Assembly: GCF_020520425.1 (NCBI RefSeq)
Contig: NC_079488.1
Span: 9,029,747 to 9,093,746 of the forward strand
Direction: 5' to 3'
Source: Spinacia oleracea
Taxonomy: Eukaryota; Streptophyta; Magnoliopsida; Caryophyllales; Amaranthaceae
DNA: 64,000 nucleotides
The notes under the pieces are model-generated. The model was not told the origin of the DNA. It did not search any database and saw nothing but the letters and a program-made list of their open reading frames with translations. The position numbers were made by a program, and so were the translations under genes. Positions 21,170 through 33,068 of this stretch are shown one piece after another (position 1 is the stretch's first letter; every line of letters begins with the position of its first letter).

Positions 21170-23831
21170 TGTAACACCCTAATAATTCCTTGCTTTTATA
21201 AAACCATTTTCCAACTTAAAATAAAGGAATTACTAAAGCATTACCGCCACCGTGATAACGGTTAAGGCTATTACCAGAATTACGCACCGTGATAACTTAA
21301 AATAAAGGCCATGACCAAAACACACAAAGCACGTAGTCAGCAAAAGCTGAGTACTTACAAGAATAGAGTGAACTGAAACTAAAACATGCATCACTCACTA
21401 AGTACTAATCAACATGCAAAAGCCATATAATAATTAACAAACAAATCATGAATACAAGACTCGACTCTTGACTCGACTCTTGACTCACAATTTAATTAGA
21501 ATAAGCTTCGAACAGGCCAAAAGAATATTCCATAAATGAAAGGTGATGGGAGCCAACCATACACCAAATAATAAATAATAAAATCGGGCCATACCGAGTG
21601 TCGGGCCATACCGACGGAATTCCTGCGCATAATATAAATGAAACAACGTCTTGTATCATTAGTAAGAGTACGAGCTTTCCGGCAAGACTCCCCCCATTGT
21701 TCATACTCAAGGTATATACGTTCCAAGAGTTTTGAAGCTTGTTCAGGTTGCACTTTACGTTTATTAATATTTTATTAAAGGTGAACTCAAGACTCAACAA
21801 CATGCACACATACAATTAATAAACAACAACCAAAACAATCTTATTTTAGATGCTTTAGGACTTGTGATCAACAAGGCAAGACACTTGTGAAATTACTACC
21901 ATGTTCCTCCTCACCAAAGTGAGATTCCACATCATGCCCATTAACATGAGGGTTGTGCCCTTGCACGACAAATCCTAATTCATTTCATATAATATTCCCA
22001 ACTGAACCCTACATGTGCGGTGGCTTACGTGAGCTAACCTTTCACATGTGGTAAAATAAATAGTACAACGAAGTACGAATAATTGGCTCAAAGTATGCTA
22101 GACATCCCGTACAATAGCATACAAATAAATAATCCATCCCTTGCATGTGAAATAAACCATACATGCATAAATATTGAACAACATGATTGACAATGAAATC
22201 CATACTCATAATAATCCCAACATGCTTGTTCAATCAACAAATCAATAATTCCAACAATAATAATTCACAATGATCGTCCACCAAATCAACTATGAAATCA
22301 ACAAGTTCACGTAATACAATTCACATCCATAAACAATCATGTAATATCCCTTGACAATTAATGTGGTCGCCCTAGACTTGTACGTACCTGGAATACCTAA
22401 GTACGGGGGCCACTGTGCGAATCACAACTTACTAGAAATCAACTCCTATAAACACAATGGAGAAACTTAATTATTATCCATGTTTACTAAATTTCTAGCA
22501 ACTTTGTTTAGTTTTAAAACATTTGAATTAATTAGAACTTAATCGTTCATTAATAAAATAATCGTCTCAATCAATTGTTTAAAACCCTAGCATGAAATTA
22601 ATTTATTTTCATGCATAAAACCATTAAAAATCGACGTTTTAAGTCTTTATAATATTTTGAAAAATATAATTGATTATCATAATTAAATTCATCATCTAAT
22701 TATGCTAATCAATCACCCATAAGGCTTAGATTAAAACTCCAATCATAGTTTGTAATTAAAACCATTAAAACTAATAAAAATTGAAGCTTTAATATATACT
22801 TCAAATCTGAAAATTATAATATTTCAATTCAAAACATCCTTCAATAATTCAAACATACAAATCCTCAAAATTCGGTGTTCATAACCGATCCCAGCATTTT
22901 AATTAAACAAAACCAATAATATTAATATAATTTAACATACGGAATTGAAATAGAATAGGCAAGGAAGAAGAGAATTATACCAATCCGGCCTATAGCACGG
23001 AACAACCACGAATTTAAGTGATTGGGCGAAAAAGATTGAACAACGAACAAAAACAACACACACACGTTCCATGTGTGCGTGCGCGGGTAGGATCGAAGGC
23101 AGGCACAGCAGCAGCTAGCGCGCGGGACAAGAGGGCGAGCAAGAGAGTGAGGCGAGGGGTATGTGGCTGGGCGAGAGCAGTGCACACAGCAACAGCAATA
23201 GCACACAGTAGCAGCGCGCAAGGGGAAGGGCGAGCGCTGCGCGAGGGACAAGAGGGCGAGCAAAATTACTGTAGTAGGATTTTAGCACGCTCATAACTTT
23301 TAATCTACAATTTGGAATTGATCGATTCTTGAGACAAAGTTCAAGAACTTGTCGAGATCTACAACTATGAAGAAGAAATCTTTTTCTGAAAACAAACAGA
23401 AGTAGGAGAAAAACGGCCAAACATAAGTTCGACGAAAGAAAGAAGAATTTAGGGTTAGGGTTTTGTTTTTAGGTTTAATGAATAATAGGGAGCGATTTTG
23501 AGGGTGAGCACCTATATTTATAGACTTAGGAAACTCAAAGATGGGCTAGGCTTTAGGATTCCCTTTCGGGCTTCATTAAACATAGGATGAGCTTGTTTAA
23601 TTTGTTTGGACTTGAATTTGGAATTGAATTGGGCTAGATTCATTTAAAATCGTTTTACTTTTCAAACCCAATTAAATTCCCAACATTAAATAATAAATTC
23701 GTTTAATATTCTAATAAAATAAAATACATTTAAATAACATTTAAATGCGTTTTAAATTTTAAAATCATAAAAATACTTTATAAATAAAATAAAATATATT
23801 TATAAAATACAGAAAAATATGAGGTATTACA
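21170..23831 (-). mobile_element. Solo gypsy LTR, unit 2 copy, with internal deletion (2662 bp)
   Basis: Same insertion as the one at 12,152, with the same TGTAACACCC...GGTATTACA ends and CGTGG duplications (21,165-21,169 and 23,832-23,836). About 260 bp present in unit 1 (about 12,274-12,537) are replaced by a short filler, CCGTGATAACTTAAAAT, assembled from two nearby words of the same LTR. Confidence 0.87.
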
Positions 23832-24817
23832 CGTGGGGCTGATGTTGGCCTCTCTATGTTATTGGTGGATTTTCAGAATGCGTTCAATTTAGTTGATCGA
23901 TCGGTTATGTTGCGTGAGGTTCGGCTACATTGTCCTGCTCTTTCGCGTTGGGTTGAATTCTGCTACTCTTCTCCAGCGCGGTTGTATTATGGGGAGCATA
24001 CCTTGTGGTCTTGTCAAGGTGTGCAGCAAGGGGATCCTCTCGGTCCTTTGCTTTTTTCTCTGGTTCTATATCCATTGGTGTGTCGAATTAGAGACTCTTT
24101 TGATCTATCTCTTCAGGCTTGGTACTTGGACGATGGCACTATCGTTGGTGACACTTTGGTGGTTGGAAAGGTCTTGGAGTTGATTTTGGAGGAGGGTCCT
24201 CATTTAGGTCTGCATGTTAATGTTGAGAAGACAGATGTGTTCTGGCCTTCGGAGGACCCACGCAGTCGTCTAGAGGGTGTCTTTCCTTCGGATATTGCTC
24301 GTCTTGCGCTTGGTGTTAAGTTGCTTGGTGGTCCAGTCAGTACGGATTCCTCTTTTTGTAAGGAGTTGGTTTCGCAGCGTGTGTCGAAGACTGTTGTGTT
24401 GATGGATGCTGTAGCTAAGCTTAATGATCCCCAGTGTGAGTTGTTGCTTCTTCGTGCGTGTACTGGAGTTTCTAAACTCTACTTTGCTATGCGCACTTGT
24501 CCGCCTCATCTTCTCGAAGCAGCCCAATTATCTTTTGATGTGGCTCTTCGGGCTTCTTTGGAGCGTATTGTGACTGCTTCGGGACCTGGGTTCGGTGACT
24601 GGCAATGGCGTCTTGCCACCTTGCCTTATTCTTATGTATGATTGGGTGTTTATTCAGCTGGTGATGTTCGGCATTATGCTTTACTTGCATCCCGTTTGCA
24701 GTCTTCTGGTTTGCAGGATTCGCTTCTTCGGCTTTGAGGTGTTGATGGTCCGTGATCGGCCTTTGATGATGCTCTTGGTCTTTTCAATAGGACCGTGGAG
24801 ACCGACCTTATGAGTAG
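23832..24817 (+). pseudogene. Non-LTR retrotransposon RT core (unit 2), cut by the gypsy insertion
   Basis: Carries the LLVDFQNAFN, QGVQQGDPLGPLLFS and YLDDGT motifs as in unit 1. Codon 15,672 of unit 1 (stop) reads CAG here, but a new TGA lies at 24,639-24,641 and another in the following 100 bp. At 24,817, just after ATGAGTAG, the gypsy LTR begins. Confidence 0.8.
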
Positions 24818-26286
24818 TGTGAGGGGGTCGAAAAAGCACGAGGCTAATGTGTGACCTTGTCCCTCGTGGGTGTGACGTTTCTTTTTGTCAAATCAAGTGT
24901 AATTGGATTTCCTGTGAGTTTACACCCAATTGACTAGTAATATAGGAGTCGCCATTCAGTTTTTAACGACAATGAGAAAAACTGACAAAACCCGGTTATC
25001 GTGACATAAAGGGAGTGCAATTATGTTTGACCACGACGGCCGTAGGTTCCCTTGTGATCCCTGGTGTGGGGATCTCTCAACATACACCCGCAAGGTAGAG
25101 ATTGAGGGTTCGGGGGACTGTAACTACCGAGAGGAGTACTCGCTCTTCGATAACTCCAGAGGCAAGATATCCTTACTAGCTCAGCATAAATAATTGAAGG
25201 GACATGTGTTAACTATTAAACTAATCTGAGTTGATTTTAACAATACGCAACATATAGTACTAGATCGAGCGCGATTATCTGATTTAGATTGTTTTAAGGG
25301 ACCTAGAATGATAATCCAATTTCCCAAAAATATCATATTTATTAGGCGTGATCGAACAATCAGATTTAGTTAGTTTAACAGTTCATAAAAGGGCGAGGAA
25401 AACAATTAAATCATAGAAAAGGGACACATTACGACGCACCCTTGAGAGGTGCGTCACGGTTCTCAGAAAACTAACCACTTTGAATTTGCTATTTCTCCTT
25501 TTATTTAATGAATCTCAAATTATGGGACAGGATACGTTCTGTTCGATTTATGGATCGATTGCGACAGAACGCGTGATCAGTTTTGCAGCGTGAGGCTTAG
25601 GCTTAGGGGTTTAGAGTCAATACTCAGAATAATAATTGTGTGTCCTTTTTCACGTCGAACTTGGGCTATATTTATAGAAAAGAGTTCGTGGAAAGATAGA
25701 ATTGTAGAGCTCTAATCCACGAGGAATTAGGAAAGAATACGTCCCAGGTAATTTCAGCACCCAGGCCTGGGCGCCGAAGATTTCGGCGCCCAGAGCCAGG
25801 CGTTGAAAATAGGATGTGGGCTGTTTTCTTAGTCAGATTCGGATTCCTAGAATCCGGAGTGTTTGAGACTTAATCGAGTCTTTTAGTGCGTATTAACCTT
25901 GTGACGGGATGCGTCTGGGCCCGTTACGAACTCTAGGCTCGTTAGGATTTTAATTAATACGTGACTCTTATTTTTCGAATCATAATAGGAATAGGATTCT
26001 CTCATAATTTCTATCTCATTTAGGATTTATGTTGGAGTGCAGCACCTAATTCTGACAGGTTTCTATCTTTTATGACTTGCCACTTTTAACAACTACCCAT
26101 TACGGCAGTTACTATTTTTAGCAGGTTTCCATAAATAGCAGGTTTCTATGAATAGCAGGTTTTGGGTGAAATGAAAAGGGGAATTGAGATTCGTTATTTT
26201 ATAGGAGATGTGTTGTCAAGTGGAGATTTATATTTTCATCATCGAACCTTCCCTTTCGGGAATGGGGACAAAAGTAGGTGTCTACA
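24818..26286 (-). repeat. 3' LTR of the Tat-type gypsy element (1469 bp)
   Basis: On the minus strand it begins TGTAGACACC (26,286) and ends CCCCCTCACA (24,818). Its first 535 bp on the plus strand are nearly identical to the truncated LTR at 52,608-53,142. A minus-strand TATAAATA box lies at about 25,668-25,676, giving a U3 of about 600 bp. The LTR includes one copy of the recurrent GGCGCC palindromic module (25,752-25,809). The 86-residue frame near 26,162 on the plus strand is not a gene. Confidence 0.88.
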
Positions 26287-26305
26287 GTTTGCCCCCACTT
26301 TGACT
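26287..26305 (-). other. Polypurine tract of the Tat-type element
   Basis: Read on the minus strand, AGTCAAAGTGGGGGCAAAC directly precedes the LTR start TGTAGACACC. This is where the plus-strand primer forms during reverse transcription. Confidence 0.75.
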
Positions 26306-26439
26306 GAGTCTTGGAATAAGACGATGGTCAAAGTATTAGACGGAGTGCGTCACACAAGTCATGGTGACCTGTTTTTGCGAGGGTCTCACGAGCCCCCGAG
26401 TGATAACATTTGACTTAAGGGTCATCACTTGAAGTGTCG

Positions 26440-26820
26440 ACATATCCCTCACGTGTCATTGGGATTTGTCAACGGATAGTATAGAAACTTCCTCACTTTG
26501 TCATTGGAAGGATCTAAAAGTGCGTAGAAACTCCCTCACTTTGTCATTGGGAGTAGCTACAGATGTTTTCGAAATCAAAGCTATAAAGTGTAATTGGGCC
26601 TGGCCAAGCCCAATCACGAGGTAAAAATGTTTTTAAAGATTCTCATTTTCAGGGTTAGCTAAACGAGAAAACCCCCTTGTTTTTATGGGACGTAAAACGA
26701 AGGAAAATCTAGCACATCGTTCTTTTTTGGAAAAAACGAAAAACCAATCTTTGGAAAAAGGGAAAGCTACTCACATCGTTCTTTTTTGGAAAAACGGAAA
26801 ACCAGAAAAAGTTATCGCTG
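26440..26820. repeat. Short direct repeats next to the 3' LTR
   Basis: Two copies each of CCCTCACTTTGTCATTGG (about 26,490 and 26,535) and ACATCGTTCTTTTTTGGAAA (about 26,712 and 26,775). Non-coding 3' UTR of the gypsy element. Confidence 0.55.
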
Positions 26821-26828
26821 CAGCGACT

Positions 26829-27300
26829 AAGGACCTGCGCGGTTAGTGACGCAGACCCCCCTGGCTAAAGATGGCGAGCCTGTCCGCCCGGCCGATAGAA
26901 GTGGACGAATCTATTTTTGAAATTTGAAAATAAGGACCTACGCGGTTTGTGACGTAGACCCCGCCGGCTAAAGATGGCGAACCTGTCCGCTAAGGGTGGA
27001 CACCCCGTCCGATAGAAGTGGACGAATCTATTTTGAAATTTGTTTTGTGTTCATTTTTTGAAAATAAGGACCTACGTGGTTTGCGCGGTAGACCCCACCG
27101 GCTGAAGATGACGAGCCTGTTTCATTTTGTTTTTTTTAAGACTCTATTTTTCGAAAACTGAGGATCTGCGCGGCTAGTGACGCAGACCCTGCCCGCTGAG
27201 GGTGGGCGAACCCTGTCCGCTGAGGGTGGACGTCCCTGAATTCGTTTTTCGTTTTGGAACTCGCGTGGTTCGTGACGTGGTCTTGCCAACTGAGATGGGC
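26829..27300. repeat. Imperfect tandem repeat array in the 3' UTR of the Tat-type element
   Basis: Five degenerate units start at about 26,831, 26,934, 27,068, 27,162 and 27,257. Each begins with GGACCTGCGCGGTTAGTGAC-like sequence, continues with GCAGACCC and GGCTAAAGATGGCGA, and (in most) GTCCGCTGAGGGTGGAC. Unit lengths are 94-134 bp. Tandem arrays between the coding region and the 3' LTR are a known trait of Retand and related Tat elements. Confidence 0.8.
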
Positions 27301-28278
27301 AAGTTTCCTATTTTTTATCGTGATTTCTTTTTTGAGAATTTCTTTTGTTCATTCTTGCAAGAGCGAATTCTTTCGAGGGATGCTCGAATTTAGTTGTGAC
27401 CTGAACGTGGGTTGACAACGGGTTTAGACGGACCTTTGTCTTGCGACCGTCTGCTTTCGTGGTTTTAAGCTAGTCTTTACGGCTCGATTTTTGCCACTAC
27501 TTGGTCTTTGATCAGAGGACCATGTACAAGTGTCAATGACGACCCTTTTCTGAGGTCGAACCTGTTCTTTTGAGATCATCCAAACATGGGACGGCGTATA
27601 GCGTAGTCCGGGAATGTGATTTCGATTGCGCACTCTTTGTTGGAGTATACTTTTCGCGAGCCCCCAAGCACTTGGGCTTTGTTGGTCATTTTTCGCATAC
27701 TTCATAACGTCTTTTAATCATGTTTGGGGTCGTGCTCGTATGTGCGAGCGACCTTTCATAGTGGTGTGCTATTTTGGGGAAGTCATGGGGCGCGACTTCA
27801 GTCTTCGGGCGACAAGGTTTAATATCATCCGGTTTAGCTTGGCCCGGATTAATCTTTTGACAGACAAACATTTTTTATTTGAGAAACCAATGACTTAACA
27901 ACATTTTTTGGTGTTTCGAAGAATGACCTTGATATTTCATATTTGTTTTGAAAAGTGTACATATATGTTCCTTGAGACAAGTCTAAGTTTCGACCAAGTT
28001 TTACCATTCATTTTTGCTATTTGGGGAGCTTAAAGGTGCTTTTGGGCTTGATCTTAATTGCAATAGGGCCTCGTGTCTAGCAACACGGTTTTAAGTCTTT
28101 TCCTGTTCCGCGTTTTGTGAAATCTGGGCCTTGGGCTGCATTTTCGGCGCCCAAGGCTGGGCGTTAATTATTTCGGCGCCCAACTTCGGACGCTGAAAGT
28201 CCTTTCCTGGCGAATTTTGACTTTCGGATTTCTTAACGCGTTTCCGAATGGGATCAGGATGTCACTTGATGCGTTCAG
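27301..28278. other. Upstream region of the antisense gene
   Basis: No coding region supported. The GGCGCCCAAGGCTGGGCGTT module is at 28,144-28,199, about 80 bp before the TATA box. Several short frames occur on both strands without similarity to anything I recognise. Confidence 0.45.
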
Positions 28279-28368
28279 CTATATATAGGGGCTAGATACG
28301 TCCCTATTTTCCATTACTCTCAATTTCCTTCTTTCTTTGCTGTGTTTTAGTTACTCCTTGCTTTCGTC
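28279..28368 (+). promoter_or_regulatory. TATA box and leader of the antisense plant-mobile-domain gene
   Basis: GCTATATATAGGGG at about 28,278-28,291 is followed about 30 bp later by a pyrimidine-rich stretch and, at 28,369, by ATGTCG. This is a good core plant promoter geometry and is oriented opposite to the retrotransposon's own transcription. Confidence 0.6.
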
Positions 28369-30181
28369 ATGTCGATTCCTACTTTCTCACTCCAACGGGC
28401 TGTTAGGCGTTGGCTACGGGCCCTTACTCCTATAGAAAAGGCTTTATTAAAAGAATACCACTTAGAGGCACTTTTAGGCTTACAACAAATTAATATTGAC
28501 TATAATTTTCTGCATGCAGCCCTAAGCTTTTGGGATTCCGATCATCATGTTTTTGTCTTTCGGGGCAACGAAATATGTCCTTTGCCAGATGAATTCGCTG
28601 CGATCCTTGGTTATCCTGCTAATGCTACCCCTGCCACTCCTGGCACTATTGAAGAGGGTAAAACAACCATAGGGGCTTTCCTAGGACTAGATGCTAACAT
28701 GCTTGCTGAAATTGTTGTAGGTGATGAGGTTAATTTGGCAAAACTTGTAAAACATCACTTTAGGCCTAGTAAGAATATGACCGAACAAAAATTGAATATT
28801 CGAGCCCTTGTATTTTGCTTGTTGAATCATTATTTGCTGTCGAATAACAATGGTGAGTTCGGTGACATAAGGTTGATCCGATCCCCTTGATTAGCCAGAT
28901 GGAAAGTTGCTATTCTATTATGCCGTTGGTTGTTGCCGAGACTTTGCTGAGTGCGGATGAGCTGAAGAAGGATGCCAAATCTGAATATTTTAAGGGAAGC
29001 CCCCTATTACTGCAGGTAATCGATTTTTTTCTTTGCGCACGTATACTTTTTTTTTTGCATATATATTTTTTATTCGTCCTGCCTTGGGGCTGAGTTTCAG
29101 CGCCCAGGGCTGGGCGCTAGAATTTTCGGCGTCTGGTCCTGGGCGTTGAAACTGTGCCCCAGGAACCGTTTTCTTTTTATTTTTTATTTTTATCGTACCC
29201 GTTTTTTGCAGATTTGGCTCGTGGAACGGCTTAGGCTCTTGGAAACTCCTGTCGATCCTAAACATTATAGCCTTGGGTAACCGAAAACATTTGCACCGAG
29301 GCCAGGACGAGGCCGAGTGGGCCTCCTTTTTTACTCATGGTATCTGTTCTATTAAGTGGGTGGTACCGTGGTGGGGTTTGACTACTATGACGGGGGGTTC
29401 TGATTTATCGGTTTATGTTTCCTTGTTGGGGCTATCTCGGCCCATTTATATTTTCCCTTACCGAGTCATGCGTCAATACGGTTTAAGGAAGACTATCCCC
29501 TTTTCTGATACGGTACCACCTAAAGTAGCGGCCTTTTCACAAGCACGGGTTCAAGCGTGGGCTAAGTATTATGATGGTCTCCCGCGTTGGGCCGTAGCTA
29601 CAAATGTCTTTGTGGGTCTTTCTGAAAACTACAAGTTGTGGATGAGCTCCGATGATAAGGTCGTGAGGACCGAGGCTCGAAATGGGGAGCCGGCTGAGCT
29701 TTTGATACCTCGCATTCGGGTCAGATATGAGGGCCGTGATTCTGCCAATCCTCGCACCCATGGTATTAAGACTGTGAAAGCTCGTCCTGATCGAAAGCGA
29801 AAGGAAGTTCCTCCCCGTTCCAGTTCTAGGCCTAAAAAGGTGCCTAACATGAAGGGGCCTGCCGTTGTTAAAAGAAGTGCAGGCTCTCGCGGAGATCGTC
29901 GCCGGAACAATGTATGGGTTAGGAAGGCTCAGCCGCCTGTAGAAACAGTGGCTAGTCTAGTTGACGATAATAATTCTTCTCCCACCATTGTCTGTGCCCT
30001 TGAGGCTGAGCGGGCTATAACCGAGAATGTTTCTGAAGTCTTGGCGTGTTTGGAAGTTAGTGTCCAGGAGCCGGTTCTTATGGAGATTGATATAGGGGCA
30101 GCGCAGAAGACTGTGGGGGTGGATCCTGCGAACATTGCCCTTTACAAGACTTTATTTGATGATCCGGAAGAACTAGAGTAG
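28369..30181 (+). pseudogene. Antisense gene of the Tat-type element: plant-mobile-domain (PMD)-like protein
   Basis: Runs opposite to gag. Exon 1 starts at ATG 28,369 and encodes LEALLGLQQINIDYNFLHAA, then HHVFVFRGNEICPLPDEFAAILGYP, the fold and motif order of the plant mobile domain (retroelement-derived, MAIN-like), then NIRALVFCLLNHYLL. A GT-AG intron lies at 29,016-29,211. Exon 2 continues with WLVERLRLLETP and an EWASFFTHGICSIKWVVPWW block. The C-terminal 130 residues are basic and low in complexity (RKRKEVPPRSSSRPKK), nuclear-signal-like, and the frame ends at 30,181. Two lesions break the frame: a 5-bp tandem duplication of GATCC (28,875-28,884) and one extra T near 29,279. Such antisense ORFs are known in Tat/Retand elements; their function is unknown. 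Confidence 0.78.
29016..29211 (+). other. Intron of the antisense gene, carrying the GGCGCC palindromic module
   Basis: Donor CTGCAG/GTAATC and acceptor TTTTTTGCAG/ATTTGG keep the frame between the two flanking exons. At 29,095-29,153 the intron holds the module CAGCGCCCAGGGCTGGGCGC...GGGCGTTGAAA that also occurs in the LTR, the promoter region and the gag leader. Confidence 0.65.
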
Positions 30182-31498
30182 TGTAGTTCTTGCTAGGGTG
30201 TAGGTGCCCTTTATTTATTTCAGTTGTGTTTGTTTTTTCATTTCTTAGCACTTTGTTTTCCTTCTTATTATTTTTCAATAAAGGCGTATTTTATTTTTTA
30301 TTTTATTTTTTTTGTTTCTCCTCTTTTTTATATTTTTATATGTCTAACACTTTTTGCACAATTTATATATGTTTTTTTTTTCATTGGACCGAATCCTTGG
30401 TAAGGATTGCCTACGTATCTTGTCAGAATCAGGTCGCGCGTAGTTCTAGCTAGAATAAATTCTAAGATGCCGGATTTTGATAGATATGCCCTGAGGTGGA
30501 AGCATATTACTTAACCGGTCAAATGAGTGAAGTATTATCATTATTTTCGTCTGCCGTTTTTTTTTGCCGTAAGTCGCGTAAAAAATGAAATTCGACTATT
30601 TTTTGTATGGCTATATTTTTTGGTGAGCCTATTTGGATACGTGATGTACCCCCCAAGTGTTCGTTATTTTTCCGTTATGTGCGGATAAAATGACGAGCAC
30701 TTCTAAAAAATTTAGGCAGACAGAGAGTTTCAACTCCCAGGCTGGGCGCTGATAATGATTTCTGGCGGTCGTTTTTGACGCTTTGCTTCACGTGTTCTTG
30801 CATTTATTTTTTTTCTTCGTTTTAGTGCTTTGCTTTTTACTTGTATAAAAATTGATTTTGAGGCTATTTCGGAGGCTTTTTTGACTGTTAGCGTGAGACA
30901 CATTTTTGTCCGGATTAATTTTTTCTATTCGTGACTTGAAACGGCTTTGAAAATGGAGTTAGGGTGTGGGAGTTATGAAGATCTTTGTGTAGGCTTTTGG
31001 GTGGGTTTGAGGTGCGTGTCGTTTTTGAAGGGTATGGTGGGGTTACATTTTATTAATTCCCTTTTTAAGCAACATTTGCATTTGTTTTGGATTTTGATTT
31101 CCTTTGATTTCTTTGGGTTGCATGGATTGACTTTTATGTTGACACTGGTTGACTTTTATTTTTTGGGGATGTGAAGGGGATGGTACGGTTTATTTTGTGG
31201 ATTTCGGGAATTGGTTCCCATGGCACGATTTCAAGACCGAGTGGGTCTCGTTTATTGGGCCTAGAGTGGGCCGCCTCTTTATTTTTGTATTTTGCAAGTG
31301 CATTTGGTGCTTACTTAGTGTTAGAATAAAATTTTAGGAGAAATATTACGCCTTTATTAATTTGGAAAGTAAGGGAAACACACTGAAATAAAATTGACCT
31401 ATGTTCTAAGGGGTCTTAGGACCATCTAAAGTCTTTATTATTTTTTTCTACCAATCTAAAGCACTACTAGGCGCTTTTACTAAGGTGCTCTATGTGGC
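30182..31498. other. Spacer between antisense gene and end of the gag-pro frame
   Basis: T-rich, with no supported gene on either strand. A half-module CAACTCCCAGGCTGGGCGCT is at 30,729-30,750. This is where the reverse transcriptase, RNase H and integrase of a complete Tat element would be expected on the minus strand. None of their motifs is visible; all minus-strand frames here are short. Confidence 0.6.
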
Positions 31499-31619
31499 TC
31501 AAGCCTTGGGTTTAGTCTCGTAAAACTTTGGTCCTTCACCGGTACTCATCTTGAATTCTATTCGTTTTGTATTGACCCACTGATTTGTCTTCACCCATCC
31601 GTTCTCGATCTCTTCTAGT
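31499..31619 (-). pseudogene. C-terminal tail of the gypsy gag-pro frame, left of the copia composite
   Basis: Once the 17-kb composite and one GTTGA duplication are ignored, the minus-strand frame at 48,620 continues here in phase for about 40 residues (rich in Glu, Lys and Thr) and stops at 31,499-31,501. The tail has no RT motif, so the frame appears to end naturally soon after the protease region. Confidence 0.6.
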
Positions 31620-31624
31620 GTTGA

Positions 31625-33053
31625 TGTTAGGTCATGATACATATGACAATTCATAAATCATGCGGAAAAAACCATAAAGCCAGGAAAGCATATTATTTAC
31701 ACATAATCATTTAGCATAGTTTAGATGCATACTCTTTGTTGCGTGCCTTCCCTAGCTGCGCCCGAACCGAACAAGAACAAGTCTTTAGGACTCCAAGTGT
31801 CGTCCCTCCGTATATAGTCCACAGCACGTCCGGATCCGCCTTAAGATTGACCAACTAGAATCGCCCTTAAGGTACTACTTATTTTCGGCTAAATGGGCAA
31901 GAGTTATGGCTGATTTTTCTGCTTAAAAATCCTAGCATTGAATACTTGAAAACTTGTGTATGAATAATGACCCTAGGCCCTTATTTATAGAGGTATGGAA
32001 AAGGAATTGTAATCATACTAGGATGTGGATTTGTTAATTAAAACTTTATTAGTACTCTAAATAACAAAGCAAATCTAATAAGATTAGGATTTTAATCTTC
32101 GCACGAATCCTAATAGAATTAGGATTTCCCGCACACGCATCGTACAAGCCGTGCACCCGCGCAGGCCTTGCGGCCCACGACAAGCGCACAGCCCATGTGC
32201 GGTGCTGCGTGTGCGCGCGCCCTTGGCTGGGTCTGTCCTTGCGCTGGGCCTGGTCGAGGCGTGCGTTGCTGCGTGCACGCGCGCCCTTGGCTGGGCCTGG
32301 CCTTGCGCTGGGCCTGGTCGAGGCGTGCGTTGCTGCGTGCGGCTCGCTGGGCGATGGCCTGGCTTCGTGCTGGGCCTTCGTCTAGCGGGCCTCGTCCGAT
32401 GCTAATTCGTACGATACGCTTCCGATTAAATTCCCGATTCCGGAATTCATTTCCGATACGAACAACATTTAATATTAACGATTCCGGAATTAATTTCCGT
32501 TTCGAACAAATATTTAATATTTCCGTTTCCGGAATTATTTTCCGATTCCAATAATATTTCCGATTCTGACAATATTTCCGTTTCCGGCAATATTTCCGAT
32601 TCCGGCAATATTTCCATTTCCGATAATATTTTCCGATACGTACCATGTTTCCGTTTCCGGCAACATCTACGACTTGGATAATATTTATATTTCCGATACG
32701 ATCCATATTTCCGTTTCCGGCAATATCATCGTTTCCGGAGTATTCATTTCTTGCCTGTGACGATCTCAGCTCCCACTGAAACCAAGATCCGTCGATTCCG
32801 AATATCCATAGATGGAGTATTTAATGCCATTAAATACTTGATCCGTTTACGTACTATTTGTGTGACCCTACGGGTTCAGTCAAGAGTAAGCTGTGGATTA
32901 ATATCATTAATTCCACTTGAACTGAAGCGGCCTCTAGCTAGGCATTCAGCTCACTTGATCTCACTGAATTATTAACTTGTTAATTAATACTGAACCGCAT
33001 TTATTAGACTTAACATAGAATGCATACTTGGACCAAGGGCATTATTTCCTTCA
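31625..33053 (-). repeat. 3' LTR of copia 1 (1429 bp)
   Basis: Minus strand: starts TGAAGGAAATAATGCCC (33,053) and ends CCTAACA (31,625). It is preceded on that strand by the purine tract GGACAAGTGGGAGAC (33,054-33,068). It contains a tandem array of short GGAAACGGAAATATT-like units (about 32,410-32,745), a GC-rich tract of duplicated GCGCCCTTGGCTGGGC units (about 32,150-32,390), and a minus-strand TATAAATA box near 31,985. Frames in the GC tract are not genes. Confidence 0.88.
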
Positions 33054-33068
33054 GTCTCCCACTTGTCC

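Noticed and set aside
28369..30181. PMD-like frame as a free host gene
   Set aside because: It lies between the gag-pro part and the 3' LTR of one gypsy element, antisense to it, where Tat/Retand elements carry such an ORF, and it is broken by two frameshifts.
30182..31498. Hidden gypsy reverse transcriptase or integrase
   Set aside because: I read the minus strand for YxDD, HHCC, D,D35E and RNase H motifs and saw none; frames are short. A profile search would settle whether an eroded remnant exists.
32084..32706. Long Ala/Arg/Cys-rich frames on both strands
   Set aside because: They are by-products of the GC-rich tract and the GGAAAC repeat array in the copia LTR; frames are open on several strands at once and the right LTR does not keep them.
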